Shown here piece by piece: positions 10,620-20,621 of a stretch of 64,000 bases of DNA; the first letter of the stretch is position 1, and the number at the start of each line of letters is the position of its first letter. A model generated the notes under the pieces. The model was not told the DNA's origin, did no database searches, and was given only the letters and a program-made list of their open reading frames with translations. Location of the stretch: positions 39,309 through 103,308 of the forward strand of contig PBGH01000005.1 of the NCBI GenBank assembly GCA_002720055.1, in the 5' to 3' direction. Source of the stretch: Methanobacteriota archaeon (GTDB taxonomy: Archaea; Thermoplasmatota; Poseidoniia; Poseidoniales; Thalassarchaeaceae). Made by a program: the position numbers and the translations under genes.

Positions 10620-11891
10620 TCACGAAAGTGCTCTAAATCCGATATCTGAACGATAATGTGATCCTTGCAATTCAATACCCTCGATTATCTGATATGACGC
10701 AGAAAGTGCCTCTTCGAGAGTCGGAGCTACCCCAGTGGTGGAAAGAACCCTACCTCCAGAGGAGACCAAATGTCCTTCCATATTTATCGAAGCCCCAGCA
10801 AGATGAGTAAAACCCGAAACTTGACCCTCATCTATAATGACGTCCCATCCAATAATTGGACGATTTGAGATAACCTCACCAGGATAACCTTCAGACGCGA
10901 GAACAACAGTAGAACAATACATTTTCTTGAAGGCTACTTCAATTTCTGATAGGTTTCCCTCAGCGGCTGATTTTAGCAATATTCCAAGGTCCGTATCAAT
11001 CAGTGGAATTGTTACCTGTGCTTCAGGATCACCTAATCGTACATTGAATTCCACTACACTTGGAAACCCTGCATCATCTATCATTAATCCTACATAGAGG
11101 CAACCTCGGTAAGGGAAATCCCAATTTCTGGTGTGATTGTGCATTGGTTCGATAATCTGTTCCTTGACCCTAGCCAGGACGGATGAAGTAACGATTGGTG
11201 CGGGAGCATAGGCGCCCATCCCCCCGGTATTAGGTCCTACATCTTCATTTCCCACTCTCTTATGATCCTGGCTAGCTGGAAGAACAACATAACCCGATTC
11301 GTCCATAATTACTAGGACAGACGCTTCCTCCCCAGTGAGATGTTCTTCGACAATAACAAATCCATCTGAGTCTATCCAAGATTCAATTGCGGATCTTGCA
11401 TCTTGCTTTGACGGCGTTACTACTACTCCCTTTCCTCCTGCTAGGACATCTCTCTTAATTACCCAAGGAGGTTTGAATGATTCGAATATATCTTCAATTT
11501 TTGAGGTCTTCTCCAGAATCTCAAATCTTCCAGTGGGTATTCCCAAATCCATCATAACGTGTTTGGCATGGACTTTGGATCCCTCTAGCATGGCTCCTCC
11601 AGAATTTGGACCAAAACAGGAAATGGAATTATTTCTCAATTTATCTGCTAATCCGTCGACCAGGGGTACTTCGGGGCCTATCACAACCAACGATATTTCT
11701 AATTCCTTGGCCAGATTAACAATTGCATCTAGATCGGATGTAGATATGTCATGATTTTCAGCAATCAATGATGTACCTGCATTTCCCGGAAGACAATGTA
11801 GTGAAGATACCGATTTACTTTGAGCTAAACCTATCGCAATAGCATGCTCCCTTCCTCCACTGCCAACAAGTAACACATCAATTCCGGACAT
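10620..11891 (-). CDS. purD: Phosphoribosylamine-glycine ligase (GAR synthetase)
   Basis: Second step of de novo purine synthesis: ATP-dependent joining of phosphoribosylamine and glycine in the cytoplasm. The 423-residue length is normal. The N-terminal domain opens with VLLVGSGGREHAIAIGL, followed by an ATP-grasp domain with GGKGVVV, the EEHLTGEEASVL segment and the signature RLGDPEAQV near residue 285. The C-terminal barrel domain carries the expected ASEGYPG. The start ATG at 11891 has AGGTGA 8 nt upstream. It follows carS by 32 nt on the same strand and precedes aglB by 78 nt, so carS-purD-aglB-subtilase may share transcripts. No other purine genes are in the window. Confidence 0.96.
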   Translation of the reverse strand: MSGIDVLLVGSGGREHAIAIGLAQSKSVSSLHCLPGNAGTSLIAENHDISTSDLDAIVNLAKELEISLVVIGPEVPLVDGLADKLRNNSISCFGPNSGGAMLEGSKVHAKHVMMDLGIPTGRFEILEKTSKIEDIFESFKPPWVIKRDVLAGGKGVVVTPSKQDARSAIESWIDSDGFVIVEEHLTGEEASVLVIMDESGYVVLPASQDHKRVGNEDVGPNTGGMGAYAPAPIVTSSVLARVKEQIIEPMHNHTRNWDFPYRGCLYVGLMIDDAGFPSVVEFNVRLGDPEAQVTIPLIDTDLGILLKSAAEGNLSEIEVAFKKMYCSTVVLASEGYPGEVISNRPIIGWDVIIDEGQVSGFTHLAGASINMEGHLVSSGGRVLSTTGVAPTLEEALSASYQIIEGIELQGSHYRSDIGFRALS

Positions 11892-11923
11892 ATTTTTTTC
11901 ACCTTTTTTTATTTCTCTTCAAA

Positions 11924-12607
11924 CTAGTATGGGACTGACTTAAGTCCTAATTTATACCCCAAGATATTAAATGATCTATGAATTATCGGAGTGATCAGTA
12001 GAAGAATGATCATTCCGAATAGAAGTTCTGAACTGGCGACTATCGATGGAGCAAGAAAAAACTGACCAAATAGAAATGTGGAAATTGCAAACGGAACCGT
12101 ATCTAACATCGGAGCGCTAGAACTTACGCTTCCCTCCCTTTTATGTCCCAGACGCCTCTTTACGAAGGATCCAAGAGAGTCACCGAACATACAACCGAAT
12201 CCCAAAATTAGACCAATTATGAATGCGGAACTTGTGTCGTTGCCGATGTAAAACCAAGCATCTGAGATATCCATCGAAGTAGTTCCATAGGAATCAAGAG
12301 GATTCAGAAAAGGGGCTGATTCTACTGAGTTTCCATCGGAAATCGAATGTAAGATCACTCCCAAAATTCCGCCACCTAGAGAGCCACCTAACAGGCCATT
12401 CCAAGTCTTACCATCCCCAAGAACTCGATTGCCATCACCCATGACCCTACCTCCATCTAAGGTGAAAACTGGGGCTCCTGTAAGATCTGGGATCCATTTC
12501 CCGCCCAGCATCGCCGCAGTATTAGCAAGATAGCCTGGAAGATAGAGCCAGAGAACTATCAATGGAGCCACAAATGGATCTTCCCAAGGGAGGTCTTCCG
12601 ATGCCAT
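11924..12607 (-). CDS. carS: CDP-archaeol synthase (CarS, DUF46 family)
   Basis: Integral membrane enzyme that activates unsaturated archaeol phosphate with CTP, giving CDP-archaeol for archaeal polar lipids. Evidence: LWLYLPGYLANTAAMLGG at the N-terminus, the conserved RVLGDGKTWNG, and the C-terminal GDSLGSFVKRRLG followed by PMLDTVPF, all CarS hallmarks, spread over about five hydrophobic segments. The longer frame starts with TTG at 12652; ATG at 12607 (MASEDLPWED) is preferred because it is the first ATG. Just upstream on the coding strand sits CCCCCCACACA and no Shine-Dalgarno sequence, so the message may be leaderless. Its presence shows the host makes archaeal ether lipids. Confidence 0.9.
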   Translation of the reverse strand: MASEDLPWEDPFVAPLIVLWLYLPGYLANTAAMLGGKWIPDLTGAPVFTLDGGRVMGDGNRVLGDGKTWNGLLGGSLGGGILGVILHSISDGNSVESAPFLNPLDSYGTTSMDISDAWFYIGNDTSSAFIIGLILGFGCMFGDSLGSFVKRRLGHKREGSVSSSAPMLDTVPFAISTFLFGQFFLAPSIVASSELLFGMIILLLITPIIHRSFNILGYKLGLKSVPY

Positions 12608-12612
12608 TGTGT

Positions 12613-12726
12613 GGGGGGATGAAATATGGAGGATGAACCTTCGCACTCCCAAGTCGAGTTCTTAATTCGTATCAGATAGCTTTCTGGAGGGTGATATTCA
12701 TTTCCTTGATGCGAGCCGGATGAGCA
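12613..12726. promoter_or_regulatory. Divergent promoter region between carS and the 581-residue surface protein
   Basis: Just over a hundred bases between two divergent genes (12653-12726 if the longer carS frame is used). The carS side holds a C6 run (G6 at 12613-12618 on the plus strand) five bases before its ATG. On the plus side there is GGAGGGTGA about 35 nt before the ATG at 12727, too far for a normal ribosome site. No clear TATA element was recognised. Confidence 0.35.
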
Positions 12727-14472
12727 ATGTGGAGTAGGTTTTCTTCGATAGTTTGCATGGTAATGATCACAGCATTGACCATCCTGCCAATAAATGTGAT
12801 TAGTCAGAGCGGGGAAATAATCATTGAGTCCGACTTAACGTGGACTGAAGATACTACAATTTCTCAGAATATTAGGGTTCTTAATGGAGGAACACTAACC
12901 CTAAGCAATGCCGAATTTGTGGTTGAACAGGACGTAAATATATTTGTTGATGGGACATCAAATCTCATAGTGAACAATTCCGAAATCGATTCTTTAGAGC
13001 CTCCTGGGGGGTTGGTCGGATTCGGATACTGTGACGAAGCGAATAGATCTGGGGTTTGGATTGATTGGCCAATTTCCGATTCCGTTAGTATCACACTCGT
13101 ATCCATCTCTCCTTCGAGTTTTGATTTTGTGACTGCGTACTTTAACGAAGGCCAGGAAAATGTTTCGGAGGAAATGGCAGGAGACCGATACACCCTAGAA
13201 ATTCAGGGAGGAGGTTCTGACGGTATTTGGATTGACTTGGTTGGTCCTAACTGCTACCCCCCGTCCATAAGTACTATTTCGGTTAAGAGGACCAACGGTG
13301 GCGACTTCGATTGTCAATACTGCTCGATGCCTACGAATGCCGCTGATTATGTGCATAGAAATATGATGGTTCATGGAAGTCATGGTTTCACTATTACTTC
13401 TGAGGGAAGTTTCATTGCGAATAACTCTCTTATTTTTGGTGGAGGCGTGTCATCGACCGGAATGATATCGATATCCAATTCGGTACTAGATAGGGTTGGA
13501 CCAATTATTTTGAATAATGATTCAGATATTTACCTCGGAGATGGTGTATTCTTTTCCAACAGCACTGACGATCACGATGTTAGGGGAGGGGTTGCTTCCA
13601 ATATTAATTGGAGCGGAGGTGCAACAGGCACCGGAGGACTAACTGATATGTGGGAAAAGAGATTATCGGGACAAAGCCTGACCTTCGATGCTAGTTTCGT
13701 TACTTACGAAATAGTTGGAATGCATAAATACCCAAAATATACCAATTTTAGCAACGAGGAGGGGGTGTCATTCATAGATGGTGGAAGGGAAAGAGTTGTT
13801 GAGATTGCTTGGTCCGAGGACAATACATGGGAAGAAGAGAGGATTTGGAGAGAAGAGGCAATCCTCTTCATTACCGATTTCAGGACTGCTTGGAATCCAG
13901 AAGACTCGGGCATAGGGGACTATGGTGGAGGCCAATTGGAGATGAATTGGGATCAAAATATACGTATAACTAATGGGATTCCAAGAGTTGAATGGTTGTC
14001 AATAGTGGCCCTAGATGTTGATGGGGAACAACTGAGTAATGCTGATGATTATGGTACGGTGAGCTTGGGGGATTCGGTTGATGTGGAGGCAGTCCTTTAC
14101 AATACTGGGACTGCAGCTGCATCAATGGCCATTAATTGCCAAGAGGGGAATACAGGCGTTACTGCTCAGATTTCCCCCTCGTTCCCCAATACAGTCATTG
14201 GTCCAGGAGAGCAGAAGACAATTGCCTTCAAGTGGAGAAGTTCCGTTATCGGTATTGATACCCTCAATTGCAGCATTCTTACTCCAATACAGCTAGTTGA
14301 TGAGTTTGCTTTTGGTGGAGGAGATGCTTCGACCAATCCTGTGAACTGGGTCGAGCAAGTGTCCAGCTCTGATGGTTCTGGTATGGTTCCGCTATTGATT
14401 GCTCTACTAATTAGTGCTTCAATTGGGGGGTATGTACTTTTTTCGTCATACAACAAAGATGAGCAAGATTAG
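12727..14472 (+). CDS. Secreted, C-terminally anchored beta-rich surface protein (581 aa)
   Basis: A signal peptide is clear at residues 1-26 (MVMITALTILPINVISQ region). Next comes a stretch resembling a beta-helix or autotransporter-like passenger, with short repeats of the type GGTLTLSNAEF, TSNLIVNNSEI and GSFIANNSLIFGGG to about residue 280. A CARDB/Ig-like domain follows (about 440-540), with AVLYNTGTAAASMAINC and IGPGEQKTIAFKW. One C-terminal helix (about 549-571, VPLLIALLISASIGGYVLF) and a short acidic tail anchor it with most of the chain outside. Many NxS/T sites make it a plausible AglB substrate. No enzymatic motif was found. It is transcribed alone: divergent from carS and convergent with glutamate dehydrogenase, 21 nt apart. 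Confidence 0.85.
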   Translation: MWSRFSSIVCMVMITALTILPINVISQSGEIIIESDLTWTEDTTISQNIRVLNGGTLTLSNAEFVVEQDVNIFVDGTSNLIVNNSEIDSLEPPGGLVGFGYCDEANRSGVWIDWPISDSVSITLVSISPSSFDFVTAYFNEGQENVSEEMAGDRYTLEIQGGGSDGIWIDLVGPNCYPPSISTISVKRTNGGDFDCQYCSMPTNAADYVHRNMMVHGSHGFTITSEGSFIANNSLIFGGGVSSTGMISISNSVLDRVGPIILNNDSDIYLGDGVFFSNSTDDHDVRGGVASNINWSGGATGTGGLTDMWEKRLSGQSLTFDASFVTYEIVGMHKYPKYTNFSNEEGVSFIDGGRERVVEIAWSEDNTWEEERIWREEAILFITDFRTAWNPEDSGIGDYGGGQLEMNWDQNIRITNGIPRVEWLSIVALDVDGEQLSNADDYGTVSLGDSVDVEAVLYNTGTAAASMAINCQEGNTGVTAQISPSFPNTVIGPGEQKTIAFKWRSSVIGIDTLNCSILTPIQLVDEFAFGGGDASTNPVNWVEQVSSSDGSGMVPLLIALLISASIGGYVLFSSYNKDEQD

Positions 14473-14493
14473 GATTCCAACTAACTCAGGGAA

Positions 14494-15945
<1,452 letters not shown>

Positions 15946-17262
15946 TTAGGAGAATAGTCTTCTTTCCGCGATTTCGGCTACTTTAGCCTCACTTCCTGGT
16001 AAAGTCATAACATAGACCGCCTCTTGGCTGACTTGTCTCTTTCTCAGGGCCTCCGCCATAGGAGTAACTTCACGGAGCCATCGAGTTTTACCATCATCAC
16101 CCATGACTCTGACATCAACCTGGGACATTCTGGGCTCAGAAAGTAGGATTTTGATACTTGGAATATCAATAGCAACGTATCCGGGACTAAGTCCTGCCCT
16201 TATTGCCAGATCATCTTCCATTTCTCTTCTACTTTGAGGATCTTTTACGATGGATATTAAAGCATCTATCTGATTTCCGGATAGGTCTTCCTTCCTTCTG
16301 CTCAAGCATACCTTGAGGAGTCTCCTATACTTCAGCCTGGTAATCATATCTTTTGAGAAGTCTCCTGCCTTTGCTAGTGCCCCCCATATCTCTGCATCTA
16401 CTCTCCTTTGGAGATCTAATGAATCGGGCAGGTTATCACCTGCTCTCTCGACTGCTCTAGAAAGCATAACCTCTGTAACTCTGGTAACTCTGTGAAAATA
16501 AACAGCGCTATACATCAATCCTCTAGCCACCAACATGCCCTCAAGTGCAGATAGTCCACCTTGTTCTATGGCGATATCGCCACCCTGACTCCTAATACAC
16601 TCGATTATTCGATTATGATCGACTACTCCATGTTTGACACCGGTGAAGTGAGAATCTCTCAAAAGATAATCAAGTTGATCACAGTCGACCGGTCCATGGA
16701 TTAATTGGGCCATTGTCCTATCGTCATCGGAAAAGTGATCTCTGCCTTCAGTCCAATTGAGTAATGATCTCTCGGTCCCAGAAGCATCGGCCCCTGTGAT
16801 CAACGAGGAAACAAGTTTTGGATCTAGGTCATTTCTCTCCAAAATATCGGGGATCATCTGTCTTTCTGAGAATGTGTTTTCTTCATCCCCCACTAATACA
16901 TCGTACTCACCAAGAATTATCCCCTTGGTTACTTCCATATGGTCCATCCCACCTCGTTCTGCTAAAATATGTTCGAGAGTATGCGAATAGGGGCCATGCC
17001 CCACATCATGAAGCATAGCGGCTGCCTGTATTGTATCCTTATCCTGTTTTTCCATAGACAGTGAGTCAGCTATCCTCCCTACAATGTGAGATGCGCCCAG
17101 TGAATGTTCAAACCTAGTATGGTGAGCTCCTGGAAACACCAAATGTGCAAGGCCTAGTTGCTTGATATGACTTAGTTTATTCATCTCAGGGGTTTTAAGA
17201 AGATTTTCCAAAACTCCCTCTAGTTTGAACTGACCGTGAATTGTATCATTGATTACTTTCAT
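15946..17262 (-). CDS. HD-domain phosphohydrolase (COG1078-like, dGTPase-related)
   Basis: A 438-residue cytoplasmic metal-dependent phosphohydrolase. The HD signature is clear: TRFEHSLGASH (H53), MLHDVGHGPYSHTLEH (H85-D86), then GPVDCDQLDYLLRDSHFTGV near residue 200, which is typical of the dNTPase-like HD family. Substrate is unknown; family members hydrolyse dNTPs or related nucleotides. The ATG at 17262 follows GGTGT and GAGG. It is divergent from the ribbon-helix-helix regulator, and the shared 160-nt region carries repeats that could regulate both genes. Confidence 0.88.
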   Translation of the reverse strand: MKVINDTIHGQFKLEGVLENLLKTPEMNKLSHIKQLGLAHLVFPGAHHTRFEHSLGASHIVGRIADSLSMEKQDKDTIQAAAMLHDVGHGPYSHTLEHILAERGGMDHMEVTKGIILGEYDVLVGDEENTFSERQMIPDILERNDLDPKLVSSLITGADASGTERSLLNWTEGRDHFSDDDRTMAQLIHGPVDCDQLDYLLRDSHFTGVKHGVVDHNRIIECIRSQGGDIAIEQGGLSALEGMLVARGLMYSAVYFHRVTRVTEVMLSRAVERAGDNLPDSLDLQRRVDAEIWGALAKAGDFSKDMITRLKYRRLLKVCLSRRKEDLSGNQIDALISIVKDPQSRREMEDDLAIRAGLSPGYVAIDIPSIKILLSEPRMSQVDVRVMGDDGKTRWLREVTPMAEALRKRQVSQEAVYVMTLPGSEAKVAEIAERRLFS

Positions 17263-17335
17263 GCGGACACCTAGTTCCTCGAGAAGCCCCTATGCCTTGA
17301 ATCGCACGTAAGAAGTGTCAGAACAACAAATTACA

Positions 17336-17380
17336 CAAATGTACAACATAATACAATTGTCTTACATTTGCAATACAATT
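17336..17380. promoter_or_regulatory. Repeat-rich divergent promoter/operator region of the ribbon-helix-helix gene
   Basis: Two interleaved patterns are present. A perfect inverted repeat pairs CAAATGTA (17336-17343) with TACATTTG (17363-17370). A direct repeat AATACAATT occurs at 17350-17358 and again at 17372-17380, a 22-bp period or two helical turns. The first direct-repeat copy contains the palindrome ACAATTGT. The AT-rich segment ends about 40 nt before the GTG start of the regulator, where TATA/BRE elements are expected. This is a natural binding array for the adjacent DNA-binding protein. Confidence 0.55.
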
Positions 17381-17422
17381 ATAACCTTCTTTCGTCTCTC
17401 ATAGACTCAGGAGGGGTGGAAG

Positions 17423-17788
17423 GTGCCAGGCAACAGTCCGATGGTCTCACTAAGAATTCCAGAAGACCACTTGTTGGAATTAGATAGGTTAGTTGGTTTT
17501 GATGGAATGAGGAATAGGTCGGACGTGATCAGGGAAGCAGTCCGAAGGATGCTTTCATCTCCCCTACCTGGCAAAGGTGACCGAGTAGAGGTAGACCTTG
17601 GTCCTGAACTAACTGTACGACTTCGGGACTATTGCAAAATTATTGGCGAGCCTGCAGACGTAGTCCTAAGGCAATCTGCAAGAGAGATGATCAGGAAGGA
17701 AATGATCGAGGGTGCCACAGTTGTGGACCTACTTAGAAAGCGTATGGAAGAAATACGTTCCAGACACGAAGACGAATCTAACATATGA
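17423..17788 (+). CDS. Tandem ribbon-helix-helix transcriptional regulator
   Basis: A 121-residue DNA-binding protein. Residues 7-45 form a classical ribbon-helix-helix: strand MVSLRIPEDH, first helix LLELDRLVGF, second helix NRSDVIREAVRRML. After a linker, residues about 55-95 show the same pattern again: VEVDLGPELTVRLRDYC and then ADVVLRQSAREMIRKEM, so one chain may mimic a dimer. The C-terminal end is charged. GTG at 17423 is the chosen start because GGAGGGGTGG lies just upstream; ATG at residue 7 is an alternative. It probably regulates itself and perhaps the divergent HD gene through the repeats at 17336-17380. No toxin-like partner is recognisable downstream. Confidence 0.8.
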   Translation: MPGNSPMVSLRIPEDHLLELDRLVGFDGMRNRSDVIREAVRRMLSSPLPGKGDRVEVDLGPELTVRLRDYCKIIGEPADVVLRQSAREMIRKEMIEGATVVDLLRKRMEEIRSRHEDESNI

Positions 17789-17800
17789 GGTGAGAGAGAT

Positions 17801-17992
17801 ATGGGCGATGTTGGGATGCATGCACAAAATCTGGGGGAGCGGCTAGACCGCTCCCCCAACCAAAATTCAAAAGAAACCAAGGAGTTTGGGTCCGGTCTGA
17901 GAAATATCAGAAACAGGGCGAAAAATCTCAGCGATGCAGTGGGCTATGACTCCAAAGAAGTCCCAAGAGTTAGAAGAAATTCCAGAGAATAA
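17801..17992 (+). CDS. Small hydrophilic protein of 63 residues, unknown function
   Basis: Starts 12 nt after the regulator stop with GGTGAGAGAG directly before the ATG, which supports translation. The product is charged, has no membrane segment and no recognisable domain: MGDVGMHAQNLGERL at the start, a basic VPRVRRNSRE end. The coding stretch contains a perfect 10-bp hairpin (17833-17857), which is unusual inside a short gene and leaves open that the region acts as RNA. Probably co-transcribed with the regulator; no function can be assigned. Confidence 0.45.
   Translation: MGDVGMHAQNLGERLDRSPNQNSKETKEFGSGLRNIRNRAKNLSDAVGYDSKEVPRVRRNSRE
17833..17857 (+). other. Strong GC-rich hairpin inside the 63-codon frame
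   Basis: GGGGGAGCGG (17833-17842), loop CTAGA, CCGCTCCCCC (17848-17857): a perfect 10-bp stem in otherwise AT-balanced sequence. It is not followed by a T-run, so a simple terminator is unlikely. Confidence 0.6.
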
Positions 17993-18014
17993 TTAGTTTC
18001 AACACACACACCGT

Positions 18015-18031
18015 CCCGCACTTTGTGCGGG
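18015..18031 (+). terminator. Hairpin after the regulator operon
   Basis: CCCGCAC, TTT, GTGCGGG form a perfect 7-bp stem with a three-base loop, 23 nt after the stop of the 63-residue gene and 76 nt before the helicase start. There is no U-tract, so it could equally be a 3'-end stabiliser or part of a small structured RNA continuing through ACTTCGGGC. Confidence 0.4.
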
Positions 18032-18080
18032 GCAACCTAACTTCGGGCAGATGTAATTATGAGTTGGGATGCAAACTTAT

Positions 18081-18090
18081 GAACGGTCAA
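18081..18090 (+). promoter_or_regulatory. GAACGGTCAA motif upstream of the helicase gene
   Basis: Lies 16 nt before the helicase ATG and differs by one base from the GAACGGTTAA found upstream of aglB (minus strand 10573-10564) and at the start of lipA (34007-34016). Possible shared promoter-proximal element. Confidence 0.3.
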
Positions 18091-18106
18091 TTCCCAATTC
18101 ATCTCC

Positions 18107-20104
18107 ATGCCGGAGCAGGGAATAGAGAATGGGGGGCCATTCTTTGCTCATGATTCTCCGAGAGAGTCGCAGATAGGCATGATTGCGGATGGAATAAAGA
18201 TCCTAAATGATGGAGGTTTCCTTCTTGCCGCGGCACCCACGGGGATAGGGAAGACGGCTGCGGCATTGGCCTCTGCTCTAAGAGTAGCGAATCTATACAG
18301 TATCAGTTCTGAGACTCCAAAGATTCTATTCCTAACTGGAAGACAATCTCAGCACCGGATAGTAGTAGATACAATTAGAGAGATTAACAGAAGGATTCCT
18401 CAAGGGTTCTCCAAAGTCAAGTTAGTTGATATAATTGGAAGGGAAGGGATGTGTAAAGTCGTAGACAAATCTACTGGTAAATGCAATTGTGAGATTGGGG
18501 TGACAGAGTCAGAAAGAAGGTTCTTGAGGGCTAATCTAGAGGAGTTCATCCACTCTGAGCCGAGACATGTTGATCAAATCTTGAAACGAGTCGAGAAGAC
18601 TGAAGTTTGTGCTTGGGCTACAGCGAGAGATGCTGCTAGATCAACAGATGTAATCGTTTGCGACTACAATCATGTTTTCGTTGAAGGGGTAAGAGAGGCT
18701 TCTCTCCCAGTGATGGGGGTTGAATTGAAGAATTCCATACTAATTGTAGATGAGGCGCACAATCTTCCCGATAGAATTAGGAGTGGTTTGGAGAGGAGAA
18801 TTACTGAGAAAGTATTCGAGCGAGCTTTGTCTGATGTTATAGAACATAAAGGAAACTTGGAGAAGAGTCAGAAAGAGTTGGACATACCGGAATCCAACCA
18901 ACTTAGAGAAGCAAAATCACTAGAGAAGCAGATCAGATCATTGAAAGAAGATAAAGGACTGATGAGATGGTTCGAAAATAAGAAGAAGGAGATTGAGGGA
19001 TCGAGGAGTGACGATCTGAGAATTGATACTCGAGAATTCCTCGATATAATCTCTTATGCAATTGAAGGAGTTCTGGAAGGCGATTCTGATGACGGAATAC
19101 AAAGAATCAGGATGATGATTTCTAGATTATTGTCAGTAGTGGTTGAAGAAGACGAGGACTTAGATGAAGAAGAGCAAAATGATTGCATTAGGCTTGGCGA
19201 GATTCTAGAGATTTGTATCAAGTATCGCGATAGTTCAGCATTAGCCCTGGTTTTTGATGAATTTTTAGAACATCCTAGAATTACGAGTCATCTTCTAGAT
19301 CCGAGTGTTGTTGGTGAGCCAATCTTTGAAGAATGTATGGGGTCAATCCTCATGTCGGGAACTTTGTTCCCTCCAGAAATGTATGCAGAGATTCTGGGGA
19401 TTCCTATGGATCTTGCGAAGTGTGAAAAATATTCCTCGGGTTTCCCACTAGGGAATAGGCCTGTGCTCATTGCCAGTGACGTCACAACTAAATTCAGTGA
19501 AAGAGAGAAGAGTTTTGACTCAATAATTGGACATGTAAAATCTGTTATTGACAATACAAGAGGAAACGTTGCAATCTTCGCTCCTAGCTACTCAATGCTA
19601 GAAAGGATACATGCCGAATTTAGTTGGGGATGCTCCAAGGTAATTATCAAAGAAGAGCAGAGGATGAGTAAAAGGAGGGTTGAGAGAATGGTATCCAAGT
19701 TGTACGAACATAGGGATATGAGGGGGGCTGCCCTCTTCGGAGTCCTCAGTGGAAAGTTGTCCGAAGGAGTTGACTACTCTGACAATGTACTAAGCGCATT
19801 GGTTTGTGTAGGGCTACCACTTCCACCTCCAAGTACCAGACAGGATGCCCTATTGGAATACTATTCCAAGAAATTCGATAGGAATAGAGCGTGGAAATAT
19901 GCTAGTCTCCAACCTGCAGTTAACAGTATTCTCCAAGCTCTTGGGAGACCGATTAGAAAGAAAGAGGACAGAGCGATAATTATACTCCTTGAGAAAAGAA
20001 TCTTAGAAAACAGAGTCAGTAGATGTATGCCAGAAATGCAAAAGATGCAGACCTCAAATCCGACTAGAACGGCAGAGAGAGTGAGGTCATTCTTCGAGAT
20101 TTGA
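18107..20104 (+). CDS. XPD/Rad3 (DinG-like) iron-sulfur DNA helicase
   Basis: A superfamily 2 helicase of 665 residues, expected to unwind DNA 5' to 3' in repair. Walker A is APTGIGKT (43-50), Walker B is VDEAHNLPDR (DEAH 215-218). Four cysteines between them, C116, C126, C128 and C168 (GMCK, KCNC, VCAWATARD), fit the XPD-type iron-sulfur cluster. Motif V/VI elements SGKLSEGVDY and QALGRPIR are near the C-terminus. An acidic stretch EEDEDLDEEEQND around residue 345 looks like an inserted loop. The ATG at 18107 has no clear ribosome site. A small orphan gene follows by 40 nt. Family call is firm; whether it is the sole XPD of the genome or a DinG-like paralogue is open. Confidence 0.9.
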   Translation: MPEQGIENGGPFFAHDSPRESQIGMIADGIKILNDGGFLLAAAPTGIGKTAAALASALRVANLYSISSETPKILFLTGRQSQHRIVVDTIREINRRIPQGFSKVKLVDIIGREGMCKVVDKSTGKCNCEIGVTESERRFLRANLEEFIHSEPRHVDQILKRVEKTEVCAWATARDAARSTDVIVCDYNHVFVEGVREASLPVMGVELKNSILIVDEAHNLPDRIRSGLERRITEKVFERALSDVIEHKGNLEKSQKELDIPESNQLREAKSLEKQIRSLKEDKGLMRWFENKKKEIEGSRSDDLRIDTREFLDIISYAIEGVLEGDSDDGIQRIRMMISRLLSVVVEEDEDLDEEEQNDCIRLGEILEICIKYRDSSALALVFDEFLEHPRITSHLLDPSVVGEPIFEECMGSILMSGTLFPPEMYAEILGIPMDLAKCEKYSSGFPLGNRPVLIASDVTTKFSEREKSFDSIIGHVKSVIDNTRGNVAIFAPSYSMLERIHAEFSWGCSKVIIKEEQRMSKRRVERMVSKLYEHRDMRGAALFGVLSGKLSEGVDYSDNVLSALVCVGLPLPPPSTRQDALLEYYSKKFDRNRAWKYASLQPAVNSILQALGRPIRKKEDRAIIILLEKRILENRVSRCMPEMQKMQTSNPTRTAERVRSFFEI

Positions 20105-20144
20105 TCATCAATGGGTTCATTCGGGCGGAGTTTCTCGGAAGTCT

Positions 20145-20621
20145 ATGGAATGGAGAAGGATCGATGTAGAAATAGACGATTCGATAGAAAGTGACGATAG
20201 TGATATGGTTGGAAGTAAGATGGGCTTTGAAACCAATGCTGAGTCAATGCACAGTGAGTTTCTTTCCGGATTGACTCATCTCTCGGAGGTCCAAGAGAGT
20301 CACTACAATGTTATAGCAGAAATAGAGTCGGGAATTCAACGTACTATTGTTAAACCCCTTGATGACTTTGTTGCCGAGTACGGAGCAAAGTTGAGCGAAT
20401 TGGAAATAATTATTCCGTTCAGATCTACTAACTTATCGGGAATTTCAATGGAGGCGAAGGACGATGTTGAGGGACAAATAGTTAGGATAATTGAGTCGGA
20501 GAGATTTGGAGGTTTGATTAAATCATTCCGCCTTCCACCGAGAAGAGAGGTAGTTGGGGCCGAAATTGAAGGTGAGTTTCTGTCAATCAAACTTGATGAC
20601 TACTCGTCTGGATCGATTTGA
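20145..20621 (+). CDS. Hypothetical protein, 158 residues, mostly helical
   Basis: No family recognised. The N-terminal 30 residues are acidic (VEIDDSIESDDSDMVG). The middle, about 50-95, looks helical or coiled (HLSEVQESHYNVIAEIE), and the end is a mixed alpha/beta segment. No membrane helix or cysteine motif. It follows the helicase by 40 nt in the same direction and overlaps the end of the 2984-residue gene tail-to-tail by 22 bases. Because of the helicase proximity it may be co-expressed with it; any functional link is speculation. Confidence 0.6.
   Translation: MEWRRIDVEIDDSIESDDSDMVGSKMGFETNAESMHSEFLSGLTHLSEVQESHYNVIAEIESGIQRTIVKPLDDFVAEYGAKLSELEIIIPFRSTNLSGISMEAKDDVEGQIVRIIESERFGGLIKSFRLPPRREVVGAEIEGEFLSIKLDDYSSGSI

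Noticed and set aside
17423..17992. Possible toxin-antitoxin pair (RHH gene plus 63-residue gene)
   Set aside because: The small product matches no toxin fold and the regulator has a second RHH-like half rather than a toxin-binding tail.
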